Assembly: GCA_016714975.1 (NCBI GenBank)
Contig: JADKBR010000022.1
Span: 1-25,213, forward strand
Length of the DNA stretch: 25,213 nt
Reading direction: 5' to 3'
Source of the DNA: Candidatus Dechloromonas phosphorivorans
GTDB lineage: Bacteria; Pseudomonadota; Gammaproteobacteria; Burkholderiales; Rhodocyclaceae
Shown here: positions 16,054 to 23,965 of the stretch, piece after piece
Numbering within the stretch: position 1 is the first letter of the stretch
How the letters are laid out: each line of letters opens with the position of its first letter
The notes under the pieces: model-generated
Told to the model about the DNA's origin: nothing
The model's input: the letters and a program-made list of their open reading frames with translations, nothing else
Databases searched by the model: none
Made by a program: the position numbers and the translations under genes

Positions 16054-16224
16054 TCAGACGCGAGTCCGGTTTATCCGAAAAGGCCGGCGCCAGCAGGCAG
16101 GCGTCTGCAGCGACTGGAGGTCTGGATTGGCGCCAGCGAAAATTTCCCGGGCGCGCTCCTCGCGGGCCATTTCCTCCCGACAGATTCCGGCCATCAGCTC
16201 GAACCATTTCTGGATGTGTTTCAT
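16054..16224 (-). CDS. Small hypothetical protein (56 residues)
   Basis: I do not recognise this protein. The start at 16224 has AAGGAG about 8 bases upstream, a strong ribosome site that picks this ATG over two upstream ones in the same frame. It begins MKHIQKWFELMAGICREEMA and continues with a charged helix, REERAREIFAGANPD. The C-terminus is basic (CWRRPFRINRTRV). The first half looks like an amphipathic helix with no membrane segment. It converges on purL, with 81 bases between the two stop ends. A small conserved protein is plausible, but no homologue comes to mind. Confidence 0.45.
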   Translation of the reverse strand: MKHIQKWFELMAGICREEMAREERAREIFAGANPDLQSLQTPACWRRPFRINRTRV

Positions 16225-16293
16225 GTTCTGGGCTCCTTGTTTTTTGGGGATATGGGCGAGGTCTCGTCCAGGGTTTTCGACCATGAAGGCAGC

Positions 16294-16321
16294 TTATCAT
16301 TTAACTGGATGGATGTACAGT
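16294..16321 (+). promoter_or_regulatory. Possible promoter for the small ORF/hemerythrin pair
   Basis: TTATCA at 16294–16299 and TACAGT at 16316–16321 are 16 bases apart in an AT-rich patch. They lie before the ORF at 16386. Match quality is modest. Confidence 0.3.
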
Positions 16322-16385
16322 ATTCGCTTTCTATCGAACCCGCTGTAGTCTCTCAAATTGTCATCTTCCGGTGGATGAAAGAAGC

Positions 16386-16616
16386 ATGTCTTGGGTCAGA
16401 TATCTCAGCTTGCCACGTGCCTGTATCTCCGCACTCTGTATCGGCAGACACTGGAACAGCATGCGCAAAGTCAGGACCATTTCCGAGGCTGTCGGCGGAA
16501 CAATGGTCGTTGAGGTCGGCCGAAAGCGTGGCGCGCGGGTCTGTATCACGGTAGGGCTGGAGCACCTGAGCTTGTTCAGCGATTCTCTGAAACTCGGTCT
16601 GGAGGACGTGCCATGA
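16386..16616 (+). CDS. Small hypothetical protein coupled to the second hemerythrin
   Basis: The protein of 76 residues (MSWVRYLSLPRACISALCIG...) is not recognised. The middle RTISEAVGGTMVVEVGRKRG could form a beta-rich segment, followed by EHLSLFSDSLKLGLEDVP. The stop TGA at 16614–16616 overlaps the hemerythrin ATG at 16613 (ATGA), which suggests translational coupling. An in-frame GTG at 16371 gives five more residues. The ribosome site is weak (GAAAGAAG). Openings on the opposite strand of the same stretch exist but have no coupling or ribosome site. It may be an authentic partner of the hemerythrin or a chance opening. Confidence 0.4.
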   Translation: MSWVRYLSLPRACISALCIGRHWNSMRKVRTISEAVGGTMVVEVGRKRGARVCITVGLEHLSLFSDSLKLGLEDVP

Positions 16617-17035
16617 GGGCAATCCACATGCCGTCCGAACTAGTGTCTGGCGTTGCCGAGATGGATCGTCAGCACGACCAACTGTTTAACCAGATAGTGC
16701 AGGTCAAGTGCGCCTTTCTCGAGGTCGAGGATGATCACGATGGCCTGGCGCTGCTTTCCCGTTTTGCCGAGGACCTCATTGCGCACTTCGCGTGGGAAGA
16801 GGAAATCGCCCGGATTCAGGGCGTTCTGTTCGAGGAGGGGCACATCAAGGCGCATCGCCAGATGACTGCTTTCATTCGCTTGAAAGTCGCGGAGGTCAGT
16901 CGCGGTGTCTGCAATATTCCTGCCCTCATGGTGTTCATGGAGCGCTGTTTCGAAACCCATGTCGTCCAATATGACCTGAAATTCGGGCATGACCTGCGGG
17001 CAGGCCCGGGCGAAATTCCCTGTACCAATTCCTGA
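16613..17035 (+). CDS. Bacteriohemerythrin (second copy)
   Basis: A single-domain hemerythrin of 140 residues. All seven ligands are visible: His21 (DRQHDQLF), His58 and Glu62 (HFAWEE), His77 and His81 (HIKAH), His116 and Asp121 (HVVQYD). GGAG lies in the tail of the preceding ORF, 11 bases upstream. It differs strongly from the hemerythrin at 10322, so the two are old paralogues. The last 101 bases are opposite the 3' end of the DUF2917 gene on the other strand. A role in oxygen binding is known for the family; the specific task here is open. Confidence 0.87.
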   Translation: MRAIHMPSELVSGVAEMDRQHDQLFNQIVQVKCAFLEVEDDHDGLALLSRFAEDLIAHFAWEEEIARIQGVLFEEGHIKAHRQMTAFIRLKVAEVSRGVCNIPALMVFMERCFETHVVQYDLKFGHDLRAGPGEIPCTNS

Positions 17036-17294
17036 GCGACATCCACAAGGGGCGAATATTTTGCGGTCCGTCGATCCGGACGCTCGCCGAGCCGATCGCC
17101 TCGGCCACCACCAGGCCGTTGCCTTGCACGTGGCAGGTTTCACCCGCCACCAGAAAGAGGTCACCAGCGTTTCCAGTGAAGGTAATCCAGAGCGTACCGG
17201 TGGCACAGGTGATTTGTTTCCCCGCGGCGTTGCGCAGGCTGATCGGGACGTTTTCCAAAAGGCGGATTTCAGCGCTGTTCAAGAAGAGTTCCAT
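16935..17294 (-). CDS. DUF2917 family protein
   Basis: The start at 17294 has TGGAG about 7 bases upstream; a Met five codons earlier is possible. The protein has 119 residues. The DUF2917 core covers about residues 1–75: NSAEIRLLENVPISLRNA, then GTLWITFTGNAGDLFLVAGE and GNGLVVAEAIGSASVRI. This is a small all-beta, cupin-like domain of unknown function. It is divergent from a MocR-type regulator, an arrangement common in betaproteobacteria (recollection, not checked). The last third (about residues 86–119) lies antisense to the hemerythrin gene, has no family features, and could be a false extension after an undetected frameshift. No neighbouring LysE-type transporter is present. Confidence 0.7.
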   Translation of the reverse strand: MELFLNSAEIRLLENVPISLRNAAGKQITCATGTLWITFTGNAGDLFLVAGETCHVQGNGLVVAEAIGSASVRIDGPQNIRPLWMSLRNWYREFRPGLPAGHARISGHIGRHGFRNSAP

Positions 17295-17347
17295 GGCTCG
17301 CTCCAGCATTGGTCTTTGGCGAGAGATTGAGGTCAATCCGGCTTGGT

Positions 17348-17429
17348 GATACAGTTGCAATAAGTAAATTGTCACCAGTACAGTTGTCAATCATCAACTG
17401 TACTTGCTGGTTCACCCCCCGACTGTATC
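17348..17429. promoter_or_regulatory. Four-copy operator between DUF2917 and mocR-type gene
   Basis: The half-site TACAGTTG occurs forward at 17350–17357 (GATACAGTTG from 17348) and 17379–17386 (AGTACAGTTG from 17377). It recurs inverted as CAACTGTACT at 17395–17404 and ACTGTATC at 17422–17429. The inner pair forms a perfect 10-base inverted repeat with an 8-base centre. The outer pair forms GATACAGT/ACTGTATC. TTGCAA at 17355 and TACAGT at 17379, 18 bases apart, could be a promoter covered by the sites. The likely ligand is the adjacent regulator. Confidence 0.6.
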
Positions 17430-17437
17430 GGTGATTC

Positions 17438-18940
17438 ATGACGACTGAACTGCTGCGCTATGAAAAGCTGGCTGGCGACCTGCAGGGATTGATCGCCGGC
17501 GGGGTTCTGCGCCACGGCGATCGCCTGCCTTCGTTGCGGCGCCTGGCAACGGAACGGAGGCTTTCGCTATCCACCGTCGTGCAGGCGTTGCGCCAGCTCG
17601 AGGATCGGGGCCTGGTGGAAGCGCGCCCGCAGTCCGGATATTTCGTGCGGCGATCGCTCCCTCCACGCGCCGAACCTGTACTGCGGTCGACGCCGGAAGT
17701 CGCGGTGCCGGTGGATGTCACGCAACGCCTGATTCGTATTGCAAGCCGGTAGCAGGCCCGGCGTGGCGCCGCTGGCGGCGGCACTGCCGCATCCTTCATT
17801 GTTGCCGATAGCCGCATTGCAGCGGCTCTATGCCGGCGTCGCCCGGCGTTGCCCAAAACTTCTCGCGGGTGGCAGCCACATCGATATGGACGAACCGGCG
17901 CTGGTTCGCCAGTTGGTACGCCGTTCACTGGCGTGGGGCGGGCCGCTGGACGCTGAAGAGATCGTCGTCACCAATTCCTGCACCGAAGCGCTCGGTCTCT
18001 GCCTGCGGGCGGTCACCGACCCGGTGATACCGTGGCGGTCGAATCGCCAGCTTACTACCTGATGCGGACTGCTGGAGACCCTTGGCCTGCGCGCTCTGGA
18101 GATCCCGAGCGACCCGCGCACCGGCATGTCGGTCGAGGCGCTCGATGTTGCCGCCCGCGATGGACGAGTCGCGGCATGCCTGCTGGTGCCGAATGCCAGC
18201 AATCCGCTCGGCAGCCTGATGCCGGAGCCCAAAAAACGCTTGCTGGCGGCGTTGACCGCAACACGCGGCGTCGCGTTGATCGAGGACGACATCTATGGCG
18301 ACCTCTGCTTCGACGACCAGCGTCCATGGCCGATCAAGGCCTTCGACGCGAGCGGTAAGCAATGTTCGCTCGTCTTTCTCGAAGAGTCTATCGCCGGCCC
18401 TGCGCATCGGCTTCGTCGCTGCCGGGCGCTACCGGCAGGCAATCGCGCTGCAGAAGACGGTGACCAGTGGCGGCACCAATCCGCTGACCCAGCATGTGCT
18501 CGCTGAATATCTCGATTCCGGCGCTTACGAGCGACATCTCCGCAGCTTGCGGCGCAGCTATGAGCGTCAGGTCGATGCCATGCGTCAGGCGGTGACCCGG
18601 CACTTTCCGGCAGAGACCCGCATTGCCCAGCCTCAGGGTGGTTTCGTCCTGTGGATCGAAATGCCCGAGGATTGCGACACGATGGCATTGCATGAAGCGG
18701 CGGCGGGGCAGGGACTCGCTTTTGTTCCCGGCGAACTGTTGCTCCGCCAGCGGCATGTATCGCAATTGCCTGCCTTGAACTGCGGCAACCCGCATGCGCC
18801 GGAGATCGGAGGATGCCGTGCGCCGACTGGGGCAACTGATCGGGACAGGGACAGTTCCGCAACACCGGGCCAAGTCAATGAAGGGCAGCGAAACTACGGT
18901 ATCATTGCCGTTTCCGGCGAACCGCGGTTCGTCGTTCTAA
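17438..18940 (+). pseudogene. MocR-type regulator (GntR wHTH plus aminotransferase fold), many frameshifts
   Basis: The ATG at 17438 opens a GntR winged helix (residues 1–75: LPSLRRLATERRLSLSTVVQ, ALRQLEDRGLVEARPQSGYF). The frame breaks near 17745, and a PLP aminotransferase-like domain continues in other frames. The pieces are GSHIDMDEPALVRQL, EIVVTNSCTEALGLCLRAVT, VAVESPAYYLM, LLVPNASNPLGSLMPE, IEDDIYGDL, SFSKSLSPALRIGF (PLP lysine) and QPQGGFVLWIEMPEDC. Further breaks lie near 18021, 18070, 18365, 18735, 18770 and 18810. The last frame ends at TAA 18938–18940. All family landmarks are kept in order and without clear substitution, so sequence error is at least as likely as decay. Such proteins use PLP as a fold or sensor for regulation. 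The likely target is the divergent DUF2917 gene and its own promoter. Confidence 0.8.
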
Positions 18941-18965
18941 ACGTATTCGAAGGGTTTTTCCTCTC

Positions 18966-20847
18966 ATGTTTGACGCAGTTCGCAACAACAAGAAGATCGT
19001 CCAGATATTTCTGGCGCTGATCATGCTGCCGTTCGCCTTTTTCGGTGTCGATTCCTACGTGCGCAATGCGGGAACCGGGGACGCGGTGGCCAAGATCGGC
19101 GATGTCAAGATCAGCCAGCAGCAGTTCCAGCAGGCCGTGCGTGAGCAGCAGGAGCGCTTGCGGGCGCAGATGGGGCAGTTCGATGCAAAGATGCTGGACG
19201 CACCGGAAGCGCGGAAGGCGATTCTCGATGATCTCGTTGACAAGCAGTTGCTGACGCTGGAAGGGACAAAAAAGAAGATGTTTGCCAGCGACGATGCGAT
19301 CCGGCGCACGATCAACGGCATCGACGCCTTCAAGGTCGATGGGAAGTTTTCTCAGGAACGCTATGAAGCGGCGCTCCGCGGTCAAGGCATGACCCCAGCC
19401 GGCTTCGAGGCGCGTCTGCGCCAGGACCTGACATTGCAGCAACTGGCGACGGCTGTCGGCCAGTCCGGTGTCACGGCGCGTACGGTCAGCGACCGCATCC
19501 TCGCGATGCAGGCCGAGAAGCGCGACATTCAGGAATTCCGCCTGCCGCTCGACGCCTATCTCGACAAAGTCAAGCTGGTAGAGGGCGCGGCGAAAAAATT
19601 CTACGACGACAACAGCAAGCAGTTCGAGGTGCCGGAGCAGGCCAGGGTCGAATTCGTCGTGCTGTCGATGGAAAGCGTGGGCGCCGCGCTTGCTGTTTCC
19701 GATGCCGAGATCAAGGCCTGGTATGACGGTCACAAGGATCGTTTCCAGCAGGAGGAAGAGCGTCGTGCCAGCCACATCCTGATTGCCTCCGAAAAGATCG
19801 GCAAGGATAAGGCGAAGGCCAAGGCCGAGGAAGTACTCAAAGAGTCCGCAAGAATCCGGCCGCCTTCGCCGACTTGGCGAAGAAGAACTCGGACGATCCG
19901 GGTTCCGCCGCCAAGGGTGGCGACCTCGGCTTCTTCGGTCGCGGCATGATGGTCAAGCCGTTCGAGGAAGCGGTTTTCCGCCTCAAGGACGGCGAGATTT
20001 CCAACATGGTCGAATCGGATTTCGGTTTCCACATCATCAAGGTCACCGGCATTCACGCCGCCAAGGAAAAGGGTCTGGCCGATGTCAGGGGCGAGATCGA
20101 GGCCGAGTTGAAGAAGGCCGCGGGGTCGCGCAAGTTTGCCGAGGCGGCCGAGGGTTTCAGCAATATCGTCTATGAACAGGCCGACAGCCTGAAACCGGCG
20201 GCCGACAAGTTCGGCCTCGTCGTCAAACAGTCGGAATGGTTGGGGCGCCAAGCCAATCCGGCGAATGGTCCGCTGGCCAACGAAAAGCTGCTGGCTGCCG
20301 TGTTTTCCGAAGATTCGGTGAAGAACAGGCGCAATACCGAGGCCGTCGAGATCGCGCCGAATACACTGGTCGCCGCGCGCATCGTCGACTACAAACCGGC
20401 CACGCTGCAGCCCTTTGACAGTGTCAAGGGCAGCATCGAGACGTTGCTCAGGCGTCAGGAAGCACAGGCGCTGGCGCGTAAGGATGGCGAAGCCGGTCTC
20501 GAGGCACTCCGCAAGGGCAATGACAACCTCAACTGGGGTGCGGTCAAGAGCGTTTCCCGCCTCGACCCGCGCCAGATCCCGCAGCCTGCGGCACCGACCG
20601 TCTTCAAGATGGATACCTCCAAGCTGCCGGTCTACGCCGGCGTCGACCTGCAGGGAGCCGGCTACGCGCTGTTCAAGCTGGTCAGTGTCAATGCCGGTGA
20701 TGCGCTTGACGATGCCCGCAAGCAGGCCCTGTTGCGACAGTTGAACACGCTGGAGGCGCAGGAGGAGGTGCAGAGCTACCTTGCCGCGCTGCGCAGCCGT
20801 TACAAGGTCGAAATCAACAAGCGGTGCTGGAGGCGAAGGAAAAGTAA
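18966..20847 (+). CDS. ppiD: Periplasmic folding chaperone PpiD (frameshifted)
   Basis: PpiD is anchored in the inner membrane and helps newly exported proteins fold. The N-terminus MFDAVRNNKKIVQIFLALIM carries one membrane segment (about 11–30), followed by the SurA-like N-domain (KISQQQFQQAVREQQERLR). The parvulin domain, about 264–360, starts RRASHILIAS and ends DFGFHIIKVTGIHAAK. A missing base near 19849 breaks the frame inside KESA-KNPAAFADLA. A second near 20820 hides the natural end NKAVLEAKEK with TAA at 20845–20847. The corrected length is about 627 residues, normal for PpiD. A weak ribosome site (AAGGG at 18949) precedes the ATG. A terminator follows directly. Confidence 0.9.
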
Positions 20848-20882
20848 TCTGGCCGGGCTGGCCATGGCGGGACCGATACGGG

Positions 20883-20917
20883 AAAACGCCGACGGGGCAG
20901 AACCGGTCGGCGTTTTC
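20883..20917. terminator. Bidirectional terminator between ppiD and fabI
   Basis: AAAACGCCGAC (20883–20893) pairs perfectly with GTCGGCGTTTT (20906–20916) across a 12-base loop. T and A runs flank both sides, so it can end ppiD on the plus strand and fabI on the minus strand. Confidence 0.85.
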
Positions 20918-20947
20918 GTGCTGTGCGGGTCGACCGCCGCTGGCTCT

Positions 20948-21740
20948 TCACCCGGGCAGCGGCTCCGCGTTGCCCAGCGCGTGGTATTCATGCGCATCGA
21001 CGCACGATTTCACCGGTGATGCCGCTGGCGAGGTCCGAGAGCAGGAAGGCGGCGGCGTTGCCGACTTCGTCGATGGTCACGTTGCGGCGCAGCGGGGCGT
21101 GATGCGCGTTGTAGGCCAGCAGCTTGCTGAAGCTGCCGATACCGGACGCAGCCAGGGTCTTGATCGGGCCGGCCGATATGGCGTTGGCACGAGTACCTTC
21201 GGGGCCGAGGCTGAACGCCAGGTAGCGCGTCGCAGCTTCGAGGCTGGCCTTGGCCAGACCCATGGTGTTGTAGTTGGGCATGGTGCGCTCGGCACCAAGG
21301 TAGGAGAGGGCCAGCAGCGAACCCTTGCGCCCCTGCATCATCGGTCTTGCGGCCTTGGCCAGCGCCGGATAGCTGTACGACGAAATCTCGTGGGCGATGC
21401 GGAAGGCCTCGCGCGAGATGCCGTTCAGGAAGTCGCCCTCTATGGCCTCGGTCGGCGCGTAGGCAATGGAATGGACGAGGCCGTCCAGGCCATCCCAGCG
21501 CTTGCCGAGTTCGACGAAAACGTTGTCGATCTGCTCGTCGCTGCTGACATCGAGCGGAATGGTGATGTCGCTGGAGAATTCGCCAGCGAACTTCTTGATG
21601 CGATCCTCGAAACGCTCGTTCTGATAGGTGAAGGCGAGTTGTGCGCCTTCACGGTGACAAGCCCTGGCGATGCCGTAGGCGATGGAGTGCTTGGACAGCA
21701 GACCGGTGATCAGTATTTTCTTTTCGGCAAGAAAGCCCAT
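20948..21740 (-). CDS. fabI: Enoyl-[acyl-carrier-protein] reductase, NADH (frameshift near the 3' end)
   Basis: FabI carries out the last reduction in each fatty acid elongation round. The start at 21740 has AGGGAG upstream. MGFLAEKKILITGLLSKHSI contains the cofactor loop. Tyr147, Tyr157 and Lys164 (SYLGAERTMPNYNTMGLAK) match the family's catalytic residues. SAGPIKTLAASGI is the mobile substrate loop. The annotated frame ends early at GITGEIVRRCA. One missing base near 21006 gives the usual ending VDAHEYHALGNAEPLPG with TGA at 20950–20948. The corrected protein has about 263 residues. The gene follows the ETF-QO gene on the same strand after 43 bases and has its own -10 box. Confidence 0.93.
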
Positions 21741-21772
21741 GCGATATTCTCCCTGGAGGGTTTAGCCTTGGG

Positions 21773-21778
21773 ATTATA
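21773..21778 (-). promoter_or_regulatory. -10 box of fabI
   Basis: On the minus strand a perfect TATAAT occupies 21778–21773, 33 bases before the fabI ATG and just after the ETF-QO stop. No clear -35 hexamer is visible, so this is a possible separate promoter. Confidence 0.4.
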
Positions 21779-21783
21779 AGGCA

Positions 21784-23433
21784 TCACATGTTGGGATAGG
21801 TTGGCCCTTCGCCTCCTTGCGGCACAACCCAGTTGATGTTCTGGGTCGGATCCTTGATGTCGCAGGTCTTGCAGTGCACGCAGTTCTGCGCGTTGATCTG
21901 CAGTCGCGGGTTGTTGCCCTGTTCGTCGCGCAGGATTTCATAGACGCCGGCCGGGCAGAAACGCTGTTCAGGCGCGTCGTATTGTGCCAGGTTGACGCTG
22001 ATTGGCACTGCCGCATCCTTGAGTTGCAGATGGCAGGGCTGGTCTTCCTCGTGGTTGGTACTCGAGAGGAAGACCGAGGACAGCCGGTCGAAGGTCAGAA
22101 CGCCGTCGGGTTTCGGGTAGATAATCGGCGTGCAATCGGCGGCAGGCTTCAGCTTGGCGTGATCCGGCGCCTTGTGGTGCAGGGTCCATGGCGCCCTGCC
22201 GCGCAGGACGACCTGGTCGATGCCGAACATGAGCGAGCCGAGTTTCATCCCCTTGCTCATCCACGGCTTGAAGTTGCGCGCCCGATAGAGTTCGTCATAC
22301 AGCCAACTGTTCCTGAAGGCTTCCGGGTAGGCGGCCAGTTCGTCATGCTGGCGTCCGCCCTGGAGCGCGTCGAAACAGGCTTCGGAAGCGAGCATTCCCG
22401 ACTTGATGGCGCAATGTATTCCCTTGATCCGCGCGGCGTTGAGGAAGCCGGCATTGTCGCCGACCAGGACGCCGCCCGGGAAAACGAGTTTGGGCAGCGA
22501 CTGGATGCCGCCGGCGGTCAGGGCGCGCGCGCCGTAGGCGATGCGTTTGCCGCCCTCGAGGAACTTGCGGATTTCCGGATGCGTCTTGTAGCGCTGGAAC
22601 TCCTCGAACGGTGCCAGGTAGGGGTTGGTATAGCCGAGACCGACGACGTAACCGACCGCGACCTGGTTGTTTTCGAGGTGGTACAGGAAGCCGCCGCCGT
22701 AGGTGTCGGGGTCCATCGGCCAGCCGCCGCTATGGACGACGAGGCCAAGCTGGTGATTCTCGGGCTTGATGTCCCACAGTTCCTTGATGCCGATGCCGTA
22801 GGTCTGCGGGTCGGCGCCGGCATCCAGGTTGAATCTTTCGAGGAGTTGCTTGCCGAGATGGCCGCGGCAGCCTTCGGCAAGAAACGTGTATTTGCCGTGC
22901 AGTTCCATCCCCATCTGGAAGTTCGGGCCTTCGCTGCCGTCATGCAGACGCCCCATGTCGCCGGTGGCGACCCCCTTGACCGAACCGTCGGCGGTGAACA
23001 GCACTTCGGCGCCGGCGAAGCCGGGATAGATCTCGACCCCAAGCGCCTCGGCCTGCTCGCCGAGCCAGCGGCAGAGATTGCCGAGGGAAATGACGTAGCA
23101 GCCGTCGTTATGGAAGCACTTCGGCAACAGGCTGTTGGCAACCTTGGTGGCGCCCGTTTCGCTGAGGATGAAGAAACGGTCTTCGCTGACCGGCGCGTTG
23201 AGCGGGGCGCCGTCCTGCTTACAGTTGGGCAGAAGCTCGGTCAGCGCGCCGGGGTCGAGGACCGCGCCGGAAAGGATGTGGGCACCGATTTCGGCACCTT
23301 TTTCGATCAGGCAGACCGAAATCTCGCCACCCTTTTCCGCTGACAGCTGCTTGAGACGAATTGCCGAGGCCAGCCCGGCGGGGCCGCCGCCGACGATGAC
23401 AACGTCAAATTCCATCGCTTCGCGTTCCATCAT
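21784..23433 (-). CDS. Electron transfer flavoprotein-ubiquinone oxidoreductase
   Basis: ETF-QO passes electrons from ETF (fatty and amino acid oxidation) to the quinone pool at the inner membrane. The protein has 549 residues and is complete. The FAD site VVIVGGGPAGLASAIRLKQL is near residue 11, with EKGAEIGAHILSGAV near 44. The quinone-binding and membrane-associated region follows (HSGGWPMDPDTYGGGFLYH). The [4Fe-4S] ligands Cys493, Cys518, Cys521 and Cys524 are present (FCPAGVYE, then NCVHCKTCDIKDP). Start choices lie at 23433, 23430 and 23415; GAGGAG is best spaced for the second, but the difference is one residue. The etfA/etfB partners are not in the window. It is divergent from the thioesterase gene. 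Confidence 0.96.
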   Translation of the reverse strand: MMEREAMEFDVVIVGGGPAGLASAIRLKQLSAEKGGEISVCLIEKGAEIGAHILSGAVLDPGALTELLPNCKQDGAPLNAPVSEDRFFILSETGATKVANSLLPKCFHNDGCYVISLGNLCRWLGEQAEALGVEIYPGFAGAEVLFTADGSVKGVATGDMGRLHDGSEGPNFQMGMELHGKYTFLAEGCRGHLGKQLLERFNLDAGADPQTYGIGIKELWDIKPENHQLGLVVHSGGWPMDPDTYGGGFLYHLENNQVAVGYVVGLGYTNPYLAPFEEFQRYKTHPEIRKFLEGGKRIAYGARALTAGGIQSLPKLVFPGGVLVGDNAGFLNAARIKGIHCAIKSGMLASEACFDALQGGRQHDELAAYPEAFRNSWLYDELYRARNFKPWMSKGMKLGSLMFGIDQVVLRGRAPWTLHHKAPDHAKLKPAADCTPIIYPKPDGVLTFDRLSSVFLSSTNHEEDQPCHLQLKDAAVPISVNLAQYDAPEQRFCPAGVYEILRDEQGNNPRLQINAQNCVHCKTCDIKDPTQNINWVVPQGGEGPTYPNM

Positions 23434-23450
23434 GTCTCCTCGTCAGTTCG

Positions 23451-23479
23451 TTGTCGCGTCGTGGGCAATACGGTACAGT
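23451..23479 (+). promoter_or_regulatory. Promoter of the thioesterase gene
   Basis: TTGTCG at 23451–23456 and TACAGT at 23474–23479 are 17 bases apart. They lie 43 bases before the ATG at 23522. A run of eight or more T follows the -10 region. Confidence 0.45.
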
Positions 23480-23521
23480 ATGGTGTCTTTTTTTTCAACC
23501 CTTCCGGGGAACCGGACCAAT

Positions 23522-23930
23522 ATGGAAAAGCGCTGGAAACTCGTTCATGTGACGACCATGCCGATTCGCTGGGGACATGGACGCCTACGGACATGTCAAT
23601 AACACGGTCTTTTCCGCTACACGGAACAGGCCCGCGTCGAGTGGATCGAAGCGATGCAGGCGCCCGGTACGACTAAGCGAGGACGGGGCGGTGATCATCA
23701 ACGCCAGTTGCAGTTTCCTGATTCCGCTGAACTACCCCGGCACGGTCGAGGTGCGGACCTATGCCAGCCATCCCGGGCGCTCAAGTTTCCAGACCCACGT
23801 CGAAATGCGTATCGTCGGCGATGAGCGGATATATGCCGAAGGCGCCGCCAAGGTGGTGTGGATGGATACCCGGACCGGCAAGTCGGTGCCCTTGCCAGAC
23901 CACGTGCGGGCCGAGGTGGAAGGGGAGTAA
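23522..23930 (+). CDS. Acyl-CoA thioesterase, 4HBT/YbgC-like (frameshifted)
   Basis: The hot-dog fold enzyme should hydrolyse acyl-CoA; the substrate is unknown. The first frame from the ATG at 23522 reads MEKRWKLVHVTTMPIRWG. A missing base near 23572 leads into DMDAYGHVNNTV, the 4HBT active-site signature with its Asp. A second break near 23605 is followed by FRYTEQARVEWIEAMQAPG in a third frame. A third near 23665 leads to DGAVIINASCSFLIPL, with the stop at 23928–23930. The corrected protein is about 135 residues, normal for the family. The gene stands 35 bases before the dGTPase-like gene and may share a transcript. Confidence 0.8.
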
Positions 23931-23965
23931 ACTCGCAGCCCTTCGCGTCGCCATTCCGGAAAACC

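Noticed and set aside
21817..23343. A 508-residue plus-strand open frame opposite ETF-QO
   Set aside because: ETF-QO on the other strand is complete with all motifs. The opposite frame is low-complexity and unrelated to known families.
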